From positions 1-64,000 of the forward strand of contig NZ_JALPZO010000028.1 of the NCBI RefSeq assembly GCF_023507745.1: 64,000 bases of DNA. Reading direction: 5' to 3'. Position numbers and translations under genes: made by a program. Positions 46,096-55,506 of this stretch are shown one piece after another. The notes under the pieces are model-generated. The model had not been told where the DNA came from. It did not search any database and was given only the letters and a program-made list of their open reading frames with translations. Each line of letters begins with the position of its first letter. Within the stretch, counting starts at the first letter, position 1. Source of the DNA: Vreelandella olivaria (GTDB taxonomy: Bacteria > Pseudomonadota > Gammaproteobacteria > Pseudomonadales > Halomonadaceae).

Positions 46096-46650
46096 ATGGA
46101 AAAGCACAAGAATGTTTCCGTCACAAGGATTCTTGGTATTGACCCTGGTTCACGCATCACCGGGTATGGCGTGATCGACCTGGTGGGCGTAACGCCACGC
46201 TATATTGCCAGTGGCTGTATTCGGACGGCAGAAGGCGCACTGGAACAACGTCTGGCGCAAATCTATGCTGGTTTGGCTGAGGTCATAAGTATTCATCGGC
46301 CTGACGCTGTGGCCGTTGAGCGCGTTTTTATGGCTAAAAACGTCGATTCAGCACTTAAGCTCGGCCAAGCTCGGGGGGCGGCACTGGTATGTATCGCCAA
46401 TCACGGCCTGTGCATTGGCGAGTACGCCGCAAGGCAGATCAAGCAGGCAGTGACGGGCCAGGGCGGCGCTGATAAAAGCCAGGTGCAGCACATGGTGACC
46501 GCATTGTTACAGCTATCCGCCACTCCTCAGGCGGATGCGGCAGATGCATTGGCGATTGCGCTTACTCACGCTTATGCAGGTAACAGCTTAAGTTCGGTGA
46601 ATGCTCCCAAGGGGCGTAGTCGGCGTTCAACCGGGCGTTGGCGGCTATAA
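46096..46650 (+). CDS. ruvC: Holliday junction endonuclease RuvC
   Basis: Dimeric resolvase that cuts Holliday junctions, 184 aa. The catalytic acids are Asp in [13 protein letters not shown], Glu in VERVFMAKN and the two Asp in [14 protein letters not shown]. The ATG at 46096 follows GGGGGCGTGAG. ruvA follows after 68 bp that contain a LexA-box match, so ruvAB may be induced separately, as in E. coli. The C-terminal tail is longer and basic ([10 protein letters not shown]). Confidence 0.96.
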   Translation: MEKHKNVSVTRILGIDPGSRITGYGVIDLVGVTPRYIASGCIRTAEGALEQRLAQIYAGLAEVISIHRPDAVAVERVFMAKNVDSALKLGQARGAALVCIANHGLCIGEYAARQIKQAVTGQGGADKSQVQHMVTALLQLSATPQADAADALAIALTHAYAGNSLSSVNAPKGRSRRSTGRWRL

Positions 46651-46654
46651 TCAC

Positions 46655-46674
46655 TACTGGTCATCTGTACAGAT
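46655..46674 (+). promoter_or_regulatory. Candidate LexA (SOS) box upstream of ruvA
   Basis: TACTGGTCATCTGTACAGAT has CTG and CAG separated by exactly ten bases (46657-46672), with TA before CTG and TA before CAG as in the consensus TACTGT-N8-ACAGTA. The central AT bias is weak. It sits in the ruvC-ruvA gap, 45 bp before the ruvA start. In E. coli ruvAB is an SOS operon with LexA control. Confidence 0.5.
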
Positions 46675-46718
46675 CAGTTTTATAGTAAATGGCTGTTTTT
46701 GTTACTGCGAGTATTATT

Positions 46719-47327
46719 ATGATTGGTCGCCTAAGTGGCTCACTACTGGAAAAGCAGCCTCCCTGGATTGTTATTGACGTTCACGGCGTCGGTTATGAGC
46801 TGGAGACATCAATGAATACCCTGGTAGCGCTTCCAGCGGTGGGTGAGAAGGTATCACTCTACACACACCTGACCATTCGCGACGATGCCCATCTGCTATA
46901 CGGCTTTGCCCGCGAACACGAGCGTGCACTGTTTCGCGCGTTGATTAAAGTTAATGGGGTAGGACCTAAGCTTGCATTAGCCATTCTTTCCGGGATGGAT
47001 GAAGATGCGTTTATGCGCTGTGTAAGGGATGATGATAGCAAGGCACTGACGACATTGCCCGGAGTCGGCAAGAAGACCGCAGAGCGACTGATTATTGAAA
47101 TGCGCGATCGCTTCCCTGAATGGGAAAATGCCAGCCATGCTCCTCTGGCGCTGGAAGCCACCAGCGGGCGGCCAGCCTCCCGTGATAGTCTGGCTGATGC
47201 TGAAGCGGCATTGGTCAGCCTGGGCTACAAGCTTACCGAGGCCGCGAAGATGCTGGCTGACATCGATCCCAACCAGCCCACGGAAGCACTTATTAAAGCG
47301 GCTTTAACACGGCGTATGAATGGGTAG
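46719..47327 (+). CDS. ruvA: Holliday junction DNA helicase subunit RuvA
   Basis: DNA-binding subunit that loads RuvB on junctions, 202 aa. The OB-fold N-terminus is MIGRLSGSL...VIDVHGVGYELE; two helix-hairpin-helix motifs are KVNGVGPKLALAIL and TLPGVGKKTAERLI. The C-terminal domain III that contacts RuvB reads DAEAALVSLGYKLTEAAKML. The start is ATG 46719, the family N-terminus, with only a weak GCGAG upstream; an ATG at 46689 lacks similarity. ruvB follows by 70 bp. Confidence 0.96.
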   Translation: MIGRLSGSLLEKQPPWIVIDVHGVGYELETSMNTLVALPAVGEKVSLYTHLTIRDDAHLLYGFAREHERALFRALIKVNGVGPKLALAILSGMDEDAFMRCVRDDDSKALTTLPGVGKKTAERLIIEMRDRFPEWENASHAPLALEATSGRPASRDSLADAEAALVSLGYKLTEAAKMLADIDPNQPTEALIKAALTRRMNG

Positions 47328-47397
47328 GTGTCCTGACCTGTCTCAACGGTAACGGACACGGTTCGCGGTTAAGCAAGTAATCTTAAAAAGAGCCTTT

Positions 47398-48435
47398 ATG
47401 TTAGAACACGACCGATTAATCGCTGCTGCACCAGAGCATGGAGAGGTGCGTATTGACCATGCGATCCGCCCTAAGCGGCTCCAGGATTATATCGGCCAAC
47501 CCAGGGTGCGGGAGCAGTTAGAGATATTTATTGGTGCTGCCCGGCTGCGCGAGGAAAGCCTGGATCATACGCTGGTATTTGGCCCACCCGGGTTAGGCAA
47601 AACGACGCTGGCAAATATCATTGCGACGGAAATGGGCGTTGGGCTCAAATCTACATCAGGCCCCGTCCTTGAACGCGCTGGTGACCTGGCGGCCATGCTG
47701 ACCAACCTGGAACCGGGCGATGTGCTGTTTATTGATGAAATTCACCGCTTATCGCCTGTCGTCGAAGAAGTGCTCTATCCTGCCATGGAGGATTTTCAAC
47801 TCGATATTATGATTGGCGAAGGGCCTGCCGCACGCTCTATCAAGCTGGATTTGCCCCCCTTTACGCTGGTAGGCGCTACCACACGGGCGGGGCTTTTAAC
47901 ATCACCGCTTCGTGACCGTTTCGGTATTGTTCAGCGCCTTGAATTTTATAACCTTGAGGAGTTAACCGAAATTGTGTCCCGCTCCGCCAGATTGCTAGGT
48001 GTCGAAACCAGTAAAGAAGGAGCAGTAGAGGTGGCACGGCGCTCACGTGGGACTCCGCGTATTGCTAACCGCCTGTTGCGTCGGGTACGCGATTACGCAG
48101 AGATAAAGGGTAACGGAGCGGTGGACGCTACTGTTGCAGATGCTGCGCTCAATATGCTTAATGTTGATCATCACGGGCTCGATCATATGGACCGGCGCTT
48201 ACTGCTGGCGATGATCGATAAGTTTGACGGAGGCCCTGTGGGGGTTGATTCGCTCTCCGCCGCCATCGGTGAAGAGCGCGATACGATAGAAGATGTCATT
48301 GAACCCTACCTGATTCAGCAAGGCTTAATGATGCGTACTCCAAGAGGCCGTATGGTGACACGCCAGGCGTGGCTGCATTTTGAAAGAACTCCCCATGAAC
48401 AGTCTGTCGATGTGGAAGGAGAACGCCGTCCATGA
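47398..48435 (+). CDS. ruvB: Holliday junction DNA helicase subunit RuvB
   Basis: AAA+ motor that drives branch migration, 345 aa. Walker A is [13 protein letters not shown], Walker [10 protein letters not shown], sensor [20 protein letters not shown]; the C-terminal winged helix ends [13 protein letters not shown]. The last bases overlap the ybgC start (ATGA), so the recombination genes run straight into the Tol-Pal operon, as in many gammaproteobacteria. Confidence 0.97.
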   Translation: MLEHDRLIAAAPEHGEVRIDHAIRPKRLQDYIGQPRVREQLEIFIGAARLREESLDHTLVFGPPGLGKTTLANIIATEMGVGLKSTSGPVLERAGDLAAMLTNLEPGDVLFIDEIHRLSPVVEEVLYPAMEDFQLDIMIGEGPAARSIKLDLPPFTLVGATTRAGLLTSPLRDRFGIVQRLEFYNLEELTEIVSRSARLLGVETSKEGAVEVARRSRGTPRIANRLLRRVRDYAEIKGNGAVDATVADAALNMLNVDHHGLDHMDRRLLLAMIDKFDGGPVGVDSLSAAIGEERDTIEDVIEPYLIQQGLMMRTPRGRMVTRQAWLHFERTPHEQSVDVEGERRP

Positions 48436-48830
48436 GTAATGGGTTTAGCATGCCGGTGCGCGTTTACATGGAAGATACTGACGCAGGGGGGATTGTCTAC
48501 TACGTTAACTACTTGAAGTTTATGGAGCGTGCTCGTAGCGAGTGGCTGAGAAAATTAGGATTAAATCAGCAAATGCTGCTAGACGAGGGTACACAGCTGG
48601 TGGTATACCGCTTGGCCTGTCACTATGCCAAGCCAGCGGGTCTTGACGATGAACTGACAGTGAGTGCGTCGGTAGAGAGTATTGGCCGCTGTCGCATGAC
48701 GTTTGGACAACAGGTTCGGCGGAATAAGGAACTCCTGTGCGCTGCAACAGTCGAGATAGCGTGCTTGAGTGTGGAGACAATGAAGCCTAAAAAGTGGCCT
48801 ACCTTACTGAATGCACTCGAGATAGATTGA
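48432..48830 (+). CDS. ybgC: Tol-Pal-associated acyl-CoA thioesterase
   Basis: Hot-dog-fold thioesterase of 132 aa, first gene of the tol-pal cluster. The catalytic Asp lies in [27 protein letters not shown], the family signature. It hydrolyses short acyl-CoA or acyl-ACP and associates with phospholipid enzymes in E. coli. The start ATG overlaps the ruvB stop by four bases, which makes the start secure. tolQ follows after about 110 bp. Confidence 0.93.
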   Translation: MSNGFSMPVRVYMEDTDAGGIVYYVNYLKFMERARSEWLRKLGLNQQMLLDEGTQLVVYRLACHYAKPAGLDDELTVSASVESIGRCRMTFGQQVRRNKELLCAATVEIACLSVETMKPKKWPTLLNALEID

Positions 48831-48941
48831 TGAACATCCCAATGTAGGGGATGACAGGCAAGCTTGAATTCTGGCGGCGACTACCGCAACTATCACCACT
48901 GAGTCGGATACACCGGCGTAAATTGATTGATGAGGGCAACT

Positions 48942-49637
48942 GTGAACGATAACACCATGTCCATTCCCCACTTAATAATGAGTGCCAGCACGGTTGTACA
49001 GCTGGTGATGTTGCTGCTGGTAGTGGGATCAATCCTCTCGTGGGTGGTGATCTTTCAACGCAGCATTGCACTGCGTAGAGCAAAACAGGAATACAACCAA
49101 TTTGAAGAAGCTTTCTGGTCGGGAGTCGACCTGAACGAGCTTTACCGGGACATTCCAGCCGATGATCCGCGCCATGGTGCTGAACATGTTTTTCAATCGG
49201 GCTTTCGTGAATTTAATCGGTTGATGCCAAAAACCCGTAGTGCCGATACGATCCTGGAAGGCGTTCAGCGCAGTATGCGCGTTGCCTGGTCTCGTGAAGA
49301 AGATCGTCTCACCCAACATCTCGTCTTTTTGGCCACTGTTGCATCGGCAAGCCCCTACATCGGTTTGTTCGGTACAGTGTGGGGCATCATGGGATCTTTC
49401 CAGTCACTTTCCATGACTGAGCAAGCCACTCTGGCAACGGTAGCCCCCTGGATTGCAGAAGCGCTAATCGCGACAGCCATGGGACTTTTTGCCGCTATTC
49501 CAGCGGTCATTTTTTATAACCGGCTGTCCAATGATGTGGCTCGTTTGCTGGGTAAATATGAAGACTTTGCCGAAGAGTTCCACGCTATCTTGCATCGTAA
49601 TTTGCAAGGTCGTGACGGCAAACCCAACGCCAGTTAA
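48942..49637 (+). CDS. tolQ: Tol-Pal system proton channel subunit TolQ
   Basis: Inner-membrane protein that with TolR forms the proton-driven motor of the Tol-Pal system, which constricts the outer membrane during division. It has 231 aa with three hydrophobic helices: about 15-38, 130-155 (HLVFLATVASASPYIGLFGTVWGIM) and 165-195. I choose GTG 48942 because GAGGG lies five bases upstream; ATG 48930 and ATG 48957 are alternatives. tolR follows by 11 bp. Confidence 0.94.
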   Translation: MNDNTMSIPHLIMSASTVVQLVMLLLVVGSILSWVVIFQRSIALRRAKQEYNQFEEAFWSGVDLNELYRDIPADDPRHGAEHVFQSGFREFNRLMPKTRSADTILEGVQRSMRVAWSREEDRLTQHLVFLATVASASPYIGLFGTVWGIMGSFQSLSMTEQATLATVAPWIAEALIATAMGLFAAIPAVIFYNRLSNDVARLLGKYEDFAEEFHAILHRNLQGRDGKPNAS

Positions 49638-49648
49638 GGGAGTCTGCC

Positions 49649-50086
49649 ATGCAAGGTCCGTTCAACCGTAGCGGCAAGAAAAAGCCGATGGGGGAAATAA
49701 ATGTTGTCCCCTTTATCGACGTCATGCTGGTATTGCTGGTTATTTTCATGATTACCGCACCCATGCTAACTCAGGGTGTTCAGGTGGATTTGCCTCAGGT
49801 GACATCAGAGCCTATTGAAAATCAAGACGATAGTGATCCAATCATTATCTCTGTTGATCGTGATGGTGGGTACTTCATTACGCTTGGTGAGGATTCAACA
49901 GAGGTCTCATTGGATCAGATGTCAGAGCGTGTAGTGGCGATTTTACAGCGGCGTCCAGGTACACCAGTTATGGTGCGTGGTGATCGCAACGTTCCTTATG
50001 GTCAGATTGTGCTACTTATGAGCACATTGCAGCGTGCGGGTGTCGCTAATGTGGGGCTGCTTTCCGAGCCGCCGCAAGATGGGTAA
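49649..50086 (+). CDS. tolR: Tol-Pal system protein TolR
   Basis: ExbD-like partner of TolQ, 145 aa. One N-terminal helix (FIDVMLVLLVIFMITAPML) carries the proton-conducting Asp at about residue 25, preceded by the family motif GEINVVPFIDVML; the rest is a periplasmic domain ending in the peptidoglycan-contacting region. It follows tolQ by 11 bp and precedes tolA by 13 bp. Confidence 0.95.
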   Translation: MQGPFNRSGKKKPMGEINVVPFIDVMLVLLVIFMITAPMLTQGVQVDLPQVTSEPIENQDDSDPIIISVDRDGGYFITLGEDSTEVSLDQMSERVVAILQRRPGTPVMVRGDRNVPYGQIVLLMSTLQRAGVANVGLLSEPPQDG

Positions 50087-50099
50087 GGGTGACACACAG

Positions 50100-51263
50100 A
50101 TGGCAGTCAATTCACCACGTGACCCCCAGGACGTTGGCTACACATGGCCTACGATTTTGGCCGTTGCAGTGCATGCGTTGGTTGTAATATTCAGCCTGAT
50201 CAGTTTACCGACCCAAACCACCGAGCCTGACTCATCCTCGATTGTGCAAGCGACTTTTGTTAGCACTGAGACCTTTACCGACCAGGCTCAGCAGGCGACT
50301 GATCAGCAAGCGGCCCTGCATAGTGCCGCTGAGCCTGAGCCCGACCCTGAGCCTAGCCAACAGGAAACCGATCAGCAACAAGCAGCTGAAGAGGCGGCCC
50401 AGAGAGAGGCGGAAGCTCAAGCAGCAGAGCAGGCGCTGGCATTAGAAGAGGCCCAGGCCCAAGCGGAAGCCCAGCGTCGAGCAGAAGAGGCCCAACAACT
50501 GGCGGAAGAGCAGGCTGCTGAAGCACAAGCTCGTGAACAAGCTGCCCAGCAAGCCCGTGAAGAGGAAGCCCAGCGCCAGCAGGAAGCAGAAGAGCAACGC
50601 GCCCGCGAAGAAGAGGCCCAGCGCCAGCGGGAAGCGGAAGAACAGCGTGCTCGTGAAGAGGAGGCTCAGCGTCAACAGGAAGCGGAAGAACAGCGTGCTC
50701 GTGAAGAGGAGGCCCAGCGCCAGCGGGAAGCGGAAGAACAGCGTGCTCGTGAAGAGGAGGCTCAGCGCCAGCGGGAAGCGGAAGAACAGCGTGCCCGCGA
50801 AGAGGAGGCTCAGCGCCAGCGGGAGGCAGAAGAGCAGCAAGCCCGTGAAGAGGAGGCCCAGCGTCAGCGTGAAGCGGAAGAACGCCGAGCTGCTGAGGCA
50901 GCAGAAGCGGCTATGCAGCGCCAACTGGCAGGTGAAGCAGAAGCGGCGGCTAATGCCCAGCAGGCGCAGCAGGCAGCCAATAGCTTTATTAATATCGTTC
51001 GCCGTGCAGTGGAGCAAGCCTGGCTGATTCCGCCAGGAGCGAGCGACTCAATGAGTGCTACGATACAAGTAAGACTTGGCCCATCTGGGGAGCTGCTGGC
51101 AACGTCAGTGGTTTCTTCAAGCGGCGATAGTGCGTTCGACCGCTCTGCCATGCAGGCTGTGGAACATGCTGCACCCTTTGGTGAGTTACGTGATTTACCA
51201 TCGGACCAGCAGCGCAATTTACGTCAAATTAATCTGCGATTTACCCCGGGGGATGTTCGCTGA
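50100..51263 (+). CDS. tolA: Tol-Pal system spanning protein TolA
   Basis: Links the TolQR motor to TolB/Pal across the periplasm, 387 aa. One N-terminal membrane helix ([20 protein letters not shown]), a long helical domain II rich in Glu/Ala/Gln/Arg containing seven near-identical 16-residue repeats, and a C-terminal domain III ([24 protein letters not shown]...). The start is ATG 50100 after AAGGGTGACACACAG; the ATG at 50079, inside the end of tolR, has no ribosome site. Its stop overlaps the tolB ATG (TGATG). Repeat number probably varies between strains. Confidence 0.94.
   Translation: MAVNSPRDPQDVGYTWPTILAVAVHALVVIFSLISLPTQTTEPDSSSIVQATFVSTETFTDQAQQATDQQAALHSAAEPEPDPEPSQQETDQQQAAEEAAQREAEAQAAEQALALEEAQAQAEAQRRAEEAQQLAEEQAAEAQAREQAAQQAREEEAQRQQEAEEQRAREEEAQRQREAEEQRAREEEAQRQQEAEEQRAREEEAQRQREAEEQRAREEEAQRQREAEEQRAREEEAQRQREAEEQQAREEEAQRQREAEERRAAEAAEAAMQRQLAGEAEAAANAQQAQQAANSFINIVRRAVEQAWLIPPGASDSMSATIQVRLGPSGELLATSVVSSSGDSAFDRSAMQAVEHAAPFGELRDLPSDQQRNLRQINLRFTPGDVR
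50553..50888 (+). repeat. tolA: Seven tandem 48-bp repeats inside tolA
   Basis: Seven in-frame copies encode AREEEAQRQ(Q/R)EAEEQR with only one or two changes per copy. DNA identity between copies is high, so unequal crossing-over or slippage can change the length of the TolA helix without breaking the frame. Each 16-residue unit is a full helical repeat. Long antisense frames over this stretch are artefacts of the repeat. Confidence 0.9.
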
Positions 51264-52549
51264 TGCAAACCTTGAGCAAAGTATGGCTATTTTGCGTATT
51301 GCTGTTTGTCAGCAGTGTCGCAAGCGCAAACCTGACTATTGAGATAACGCGAGGGAGCGATCAGGCCTTGCCAATAGGCGTTGTTCCTTTCGCTGGCAGC
51401 GACAACATGCCGGAAGATGTCGCGCAGATTATTCAGGATAACCTGGAGCGTAGCGGCTTCTTTGCACCGCTTGAGCGTAGCGCCATGTTTGACCGTCCCA
51501 GCCAGTCAGATGACGTGGAGTTTGGCACCTGGCGTTCGCTGGATGTCCGCTATCTGGTGGTTGGGCGTGCCCAGCAAACCAGCAGTGGATATCAGCTTCA
51601 ATTTGAGCTTATGGATATCAGTGGCCAGCGCCGTATCATTGGCGAAACCGTTACTGCCAACGCCGACGATCTGCGAGGTGCCGCGCACTATATCAGTGAT
51701 CAGATTTTTGAAGCGATTACCGACATCCGTGGCGCGTTCTCAACCCGCATCGCTTATGTGACGGCTCAAGGGCTGGGTGACGATATGCAGTTTGGCTTAT
51801 ACGTTGCCGATGCTGATGGCCGTAACAGTCAGCAGGTGCTAACCTCTGACCAACCGATCATGTCACCTGCTTGGTCGCCCGATGGTAGCAAGCTGGCCTA
51901 CGTTTCTTTTGAAACCGAACGTCCCGCCATCTATATTCAAGATGTAGCGACTGGGCAACGCGTTCAGGCTACTTCATTTGACGGTATTAATGGGGCTCCG
52001 ACATGGTCGCCGGATGGACGTCGTATAGCCATGTCGCTCTCGAAGGACGGCCAGCCGGAAATTTATGTTCTGGATGTCGCCAACCGCTCCGTGGAGCGCA
52101 TTACTCAAAGCAATAGTATTGATACTGAACCTAACTGGTCGCCGGACGGTCGTAGTTTGTTATTTACTTCGGATCGAAGTGGTGGCCCGCAGATTTACCA
52201 GTATGTATTTGGCAGTGGGGAAACCAATCGGATAACGTTTACTGGCAATTATAATGCCCGTGCCCAATACTCACCGGATGGCGACCAAATATTCCTGATT
52301 CACCGTTCAAGCCGTGGTTATCAGGTTGCACGTCAGGATCTTGATGGAGGGCGTCTGGTTGTACTCAGTGAAACCACAAGAGATGAATCTCCTAGTGTTG
52401 CTCCGAACGGGACCATGGTAATCTTCGCTACCCAACAGGGTAACAATGCGGTGTTGAGTGCCGTATCGGCAGATGGCCGTTCGTCATTCAGGTTGCCCGC
52501 AGCACAGGGTGATGTCCGCGATCCCGCGTGGTCACCTTTCTTAAATTGA
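51263..52549 (+). CDS. tolB: Tol-Pal system beta-propeller protein TolB
   Basis: Periplasmic protein of 428 aa bridging Pal and TolA. A signal peptide ([20 protein letters not shown], cleaved after SANA-like site near 23) is followed by the N-terminal alpha/beta domain and a six-bladed propeller whose WSPDG repeats recur ([42 protein letters not shown]). ATG 51263 overlaps the tolA stop. pal follows after 45 bp. Confidence 0.96.
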   Translation: MQTLSKVWLFCVLLFVSSVASANLTIEITRGSDQALPIGVVPFAGSDNMPEDVAQIIQDNLERSGFFAPLERSAMFDRPSQSDDVEFGTWRSLDVRYLVVGRAQQTSSGYQLQFELMDISGQRRIIGETVTANADDLRGAAHYISDQIFEAITDIRGAFSTRIAYVTAQGLGDDMQFGLYVADADGRNSQQVLTSDQPIMSPAWSPDGSKLAYVSFETERPAIYIQDVATGQRVQATSFDGINGAPTWSPDGRRIAMSLSKDGQPEIYVLDVANRSVERITQSNSIDTEPNWSPDGRSLLFTSDRSGGPQIYQYVFGSGETNRITFTGNYNARAQYSPDGDQIFLIHRSSRGYQVARQDLDGGRLVVLSETTRDESPSVAPNGTMVIFATQQGNNAVLSAVSADGRSSFRLPAAQGDVRDPAWSPFLN

Positions 52550-52594
52550 TGATGAATCGCATTAGTTTTCTGTTTTCAGGCAAGGAGTCTGATT

Positions 52595-53134
52595 ATGCAA
52601 CTTAAACCGTTGGCTCGCTCATTGGCAGTAGCGTTATCTATCGTAGTTATCGCTGGCTGTTCCAGCACCGGCGGAACCCAGGACGGTGACTCTTACGGAA
52701 GCCAGGATGGCAGCAGTATGGGTGCTGGGACTGCGGGGGCTGGTACCGGTGGTCAGTATGGTTCAACGACAGGTTCTGGCGCTGGTCAGCAGGCTGACTC
52801 ACGTATTCCCGAAGTTCGTACCATCCACTTCGACTTTGACCGCGATACAATTAAAAGCGAGTACGAATCCGTTGTGATGGCCCATGCCCGCTACCTGCGC
52901 GCCAACCCAAATGCCCAGGTTGTTTTGCACGGCCATACCGATGAGCGCGGTACCCGTGAATACAACATGGCTCTTGGTGAGCGTCGTGCACGTTCCGTTC
53001 AGCGCTTCCTGAATACTCAAGGTGTATCTTCTTCGCAAATGAGTGTAGTGAGCTATGGCGAAGAGCGTCCGGCTGCAAGTGGTCAAAGCGAAAGCGCTTA
53101 CGCCCAGAACCGTCGCGTTGTATTTAATTATTGA
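52595..53134 (+). CDS. pal: Peptidoglycan-associated lipoprotein Pal
   Basis: Outer-membrane lipoprotein of 179 aa binding peptidoglycan and TolB. The lipobox is VIAGC (Cys about 22), followed by a Gly/Ser/Gln-rich linker and an OmpA-like domain (IHFDFDRDTIKSEYESV ... VVLHGHTDERGTREYN ... LGERRARSVQRFL) with the diaminopimelate-contacting Asp and Arg. ATG 52595 follows CAAGGAGTCTGATT. A hairpin separates it from cpoB. Confidence 0.97.
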   Translation: MQLKPLARSLAVALSIVVIAGCSSTGGTQDGDSYGSQDGSSMGAGTAGAGTGGQYGSTTGSGAGQQADSRIPEVRTIHFDFDRDTIKSEYESVVMAHARYLRANPNAQVVLHGHTDERGTREYNMALGERRARSVQRFLNTQGVSSSQMSVVSYGEERPAASGQSESAYAQNRRVVFNY

Positions 53135-53138
53135 TGGC

Positions 53139-53163
53139 ATTGGCGTGTTGATAGCACGCCAAT
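53139..53163 (+). terminator. Hairpin between pal and cpoB
   Basis: ATTGGCGTG and CACGCCAAT form a 9-bp stem with a 7-nt loop. No T-run follows, so it more likely reduces or stabilises transcript past pal than ends it fully. Confidence 0.45.
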
Positions 53164-53183
53164 AGCGTATCTACGGAGTCATC

Positions 53184-53978
53184 ATGAATCACAGTCTCAA
53201 ACGCTATTTTGAGAGGCTGTGCGGTGCGGGAGCCATAGTGCTCCCGCTGTCCGTATTGCCCATGGCTGCCGTTGCTCAGCAACCGCTTGTCCAGGATCTC
53301 TCATCCGGTACTTCCAACGGTTTCTATCAGCAAATGCAACGCCAGGAACCTTCTGGCGGCAGCTTGGTGTTATTTAACCAAGTGCAGGAACACCAGCGGG
53401 AAATCCAACAGTTGCGTGGTGAAATAGAAGAGCTACGCCACCAGTTGGAGCAATTGCGTCGTCAATCGCAGCAGCAATATCTGGATATTGAAGACCGCTT
53501 GATGAGTAGTGGCCCCAGCCAGATTGAGCAGTCGACCCCTCAGGTTGAGCCTGAGGCAGCAGAACAAGTGGTGAATGCGCCTTCATCACGCAATGTCAGT
53601 GAAGATGCCCAGGCGGACTATCAGGCTGCTTTTGCTCATGTGCAGGCTCGCCGTTTTGGTGATGCCATTGAAGCTTTTGAAGCCTTTGTAGCCGATCATC
53701 CGGATAGCAGCTTGACGGCCAATGGCCATTATTGGCTGGGTGAACTCTATGCTGCAGAAGGCGAGTTGAACGCTGCGGATGAAGCGTTCAGCCGTGTGAT
53801 TGAGCAGTACAGTAATAGCAGTAAAGTTCCAGATGCGCTCTACAAATTAGGTCTGGTAAAAGCCCGTCTGGGGGAGGCTGAACGCAGCCGTGAACTGCTT
53901 GAGCAAGTTCGTGACGACTATCCTCAAAGTAGTGCAGCCGGGCTTGCGAACGACTTTCTACGCCAGTCGGCGGGATAA
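53184..53978 (+). CDS. cpoB: Cell division coordinator CpoB
   Basis: Periplasmic protein (YbgF) of 264 aa that coordinates Tol-Pal with PBP1B during division. Signal peptide about 1-31 (ending VAQQ-like after AAVA), an N-terminal trimerising coiled coil (QVQEHQREIQQLRGEIEEL, LRHQLEQLRRQSQQQ) and C-terminal TPR repeats (DYQAAFAHVQARRFGDAIEAF, YWLGELYAAEGELNAADEAF, LGLVKARLGEAERSRELLEQV). Last gene of the tol-pal cluster. Confidence 0.95.
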   Translation: MNHSLKRYFERLCGAGAIVLPLSVLPMAAVAQQPLVQDLSSGTSNGFYQQMQRQEPSGGSLVLFNQVQEHQREIQQLRGEIEELRHQLEQLRRQSQQQYLDIEDRLMSSGPSQIEQSTPQVEPEAAEQVVNAPSSRNVSEDAQADYQAAFAHVQARRFGDAIEAFEAFVADHPDSSLTANGHYWLGELYAAEGELNAADEAFSRVIEQYSNSSKVPDALYKLGLVKARLGEAERSRELLEQVRDDYPQSSAAGLANDFLRQSAG

Positions 53979-54011
53979 TGCCATATTACTTATTTGCTTC
54001 AAGGAAACCTC

Positions 54012-54773
54012 ATGAGCTGCAAAATCGACTATCAACCAGCGCCCAATCTTTTGGAGAATCGCGTCGTGTTGGTAACCGGTGCGGGTGATGGAATTGGCCG
54101 TGCTGCGGCATTGAGCTATGCCCGTCATGGGGCAACTGTTGTACTTTTAGGGCGCACCATCGCAAAGCTCGAACGTGTCTATGATGAAATCGAGGCGGCG
54201 GGAGGGCCACAACCAGCGATTTTTCCGCTCAATTTTGAGGGAGCTACCCTCAAAGATTTCCATGATATGGCGGAGACGCTGGATAAAGAGTTTGGCTGCT
54301 TGGATGGCCTGCTTCACAACGCAGGATTACTAGGGCGCATCACACCGTTCGATCAGTATAATCCTGAACTTTGGGAGCAGGTGATGCAGGTGAATATCAA
54401 TGGCCCGATCTGGATGACGCAGGCGCTATTGCCACTGCTCCAGCGATCGGTAGATGCCTCAGTCATCTTTACCTCATCCAGTGTTGGTCGGAAAGGGCGG
54501 GCTTACTGGGGAGCCTATTCGGTTTCCAAGTTTGCTACTGAAGGGTTTGTTGAGGTGCTGGCAGATGAGCTGGAAAATCAGTCTAACATTCGTATCAACA
54601 CCCTGAATCCAGGCGCGACACGTACTCAAATGCGCCGGACAGCCTATCCTGGAGAAGATCCTGAGACGCTGCGTACGCCTGAAGAGATTATGCCCACATA
54701 CTTGTGGCTAATGGGCCCAGACAGTGCTGGCGTTAGTGGCCAGCGATTGGATGCTCAGCCACCCCGCGTTTAA
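54012..54773 (+). CDS. yciK: YciK-family short-chain dehydrogenase
   Basis: Oxidoreductase of the SDR family, 253 aa from ATG 54012 (AAGGAAACCTC upstream). The cofactor site is TGAGDGIGRAAALSYARHG; HNAGLLG, VIFTSSSVGR and YSVSK are the structural and catalytic motifs. It matches E. coli YciK closely in length and in YWGAYSVSKFATEGF. Substrate unknown. In Pseudomonas its counterpart lies in one operon with mupP and ubiG; here it is convergent with them, facing mupP across a shared terminator. Confidence 0.9.
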   Translation: MSCKIDYQPAPNLLENRVVLVTGAGDGIGRAAALSYARHGATVVLLGRTIAKLERVYDEIEAAGGPQPAIFPLNFEGATLKDFHDMAETLDKEFGCLDGLLHNAGLLGRITPFDQYNPELWEQVMQVNINGPIWMTQALLPLLQRSVDASVIFTSSSVGRKGRAYWGAYSVSKFATEGFVEVLADELENQSNIRINTLNPGATRTQMRRTAYPGEDPETLRTPEEIMPTYLWLMGPDSAGVSGQRLDAQPPRV

Positions 54774-54790
54774 TCGCTTAAGGGTGGCAC

Positions 54791-54834
54791 GGTGTTTGCT
54801 GCTCTAAAGGTTGACTGCTAGAGCATCAAACACC
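54791..54834. terminator. Shared long hairpin between yciK and mupP
   Basis: GGTGTTTG (54791-54798) pairs with CAAACACC (54827-54834), and inside it TGCTCTA with TAGAGCA. The structure lies in the 52-bp gap and covers the mupP stop codon, so it can serve both converging genes. Confidence 0.6.
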
Positions 54835-55506
54835 AGGCGAGTGGTAAAAACCCTTCAAGGCATCGACCAGGGCGTCACATGTCTCAAACCATATGTCGGC
54901 AGGCCACTGCTGATAGTCATCCTCTTCGCTAATATAGCCATAGCCAACGGCTACTGCGGTCATGCCAGCGGCTTTTGCCGCTTCTATATCACGAACATGA
55001 TCACCGACATACCAGCAGGCTTCTGGCGCCACATTAAGGCGTCGTGCCGCCTCCCAAAGCGGTTCTGGAGCGGGTTTTCTCACGCTCAGGTCATCAGCAC
55101 ACAGCAGTGCACCTGGTTCGAGGGCTAATGCATCCAGTAATGGCAGGGTATAGCGCCGTGGCTTATTGGTAACAATTCCCCATGGGCGCGCTTCGGAGTG
55201 CCAGCGGATAAGCCATTGGTCCAGAGGTTTAAATACCTGGCTATGTACCGCAACAGCCTGTTCATAGGCATCCAGCAGATACTGCCTGGCAATATTATGC
55301 TCATCAGTGCCGCTTTCCAGGCCTGTTGCCAATATAACAAGTGCGCTGCCGCCATTTGAAACCTGGCTGCGGATCTGTTCAAAAGGCAGTGGTGTCAGGC
55401 CATGATGAAGCCTTAGTGCGTTGGTGGCTTGGGCTAAATCCGGTGCGGTATCCACCAGCGTGCCATCCAGGTCAAACAGTATGGCTTCAGGCATAGGTGT
55501 TATCAT
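54826..55506 (-). CDS. mupP: HAD phosphatase, N-acetylmuramic acid 6-phosphate phosphatase (MupP)-like
   Basis: HAD-family phosphatase, 226 aa. Motifs: ILFDLDGTLVDT (nucleophile Asp), GIVTNKP, RKPAPEPL and YVGDHVRDIEAAKAAGM. It would be called phosphoglycolate phosphatase by similarity alone. Its place directly after ubiG is that of Pseudomonas MupP, which acts in cell-wall recycling by dephosphorylating MurNAc 6-phosphate, so I favour that. ATG 55506 overlaps the ubiG stop by one base (TAATG); ATG 55494 is an alternative start. Confidence 0.85.
   Translation of the reverse strand: MITPMPEAILFDLDGTLVDTAPDLAQATNALRLHHGLTPLPFEQIRSQVSNGGSALVILATGLESGTDEHNIARQYLLDAYEQAVAVHSQVFKPLDQWLIRWHSEARPWGIVTNKPRRYTLPLLDALALEPGALLCADDLSVRKPAPEPLWEAARRLNVAPEACWYVGDHVRDIEAAKAAGMTAVAVGYGYISEEDDYQQWPADIWFETCDALVDALKGFYHSPGV

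Noticed and set aside
50553-50888. Regular repeats that might suggest a CRISPR array
   Set aside because: The 48-bp units are directly adjacent without spacers and encode the TolA helix in frame.
50442-51017. 191-codon minus-strand frame over tolA with a Phe/Leu repeat, and another plus frame at 50533-51027
   Set aside because: Both are produced by the 48-bp tolA repeats, which have no stops in other frames. They have no ribosome sites.
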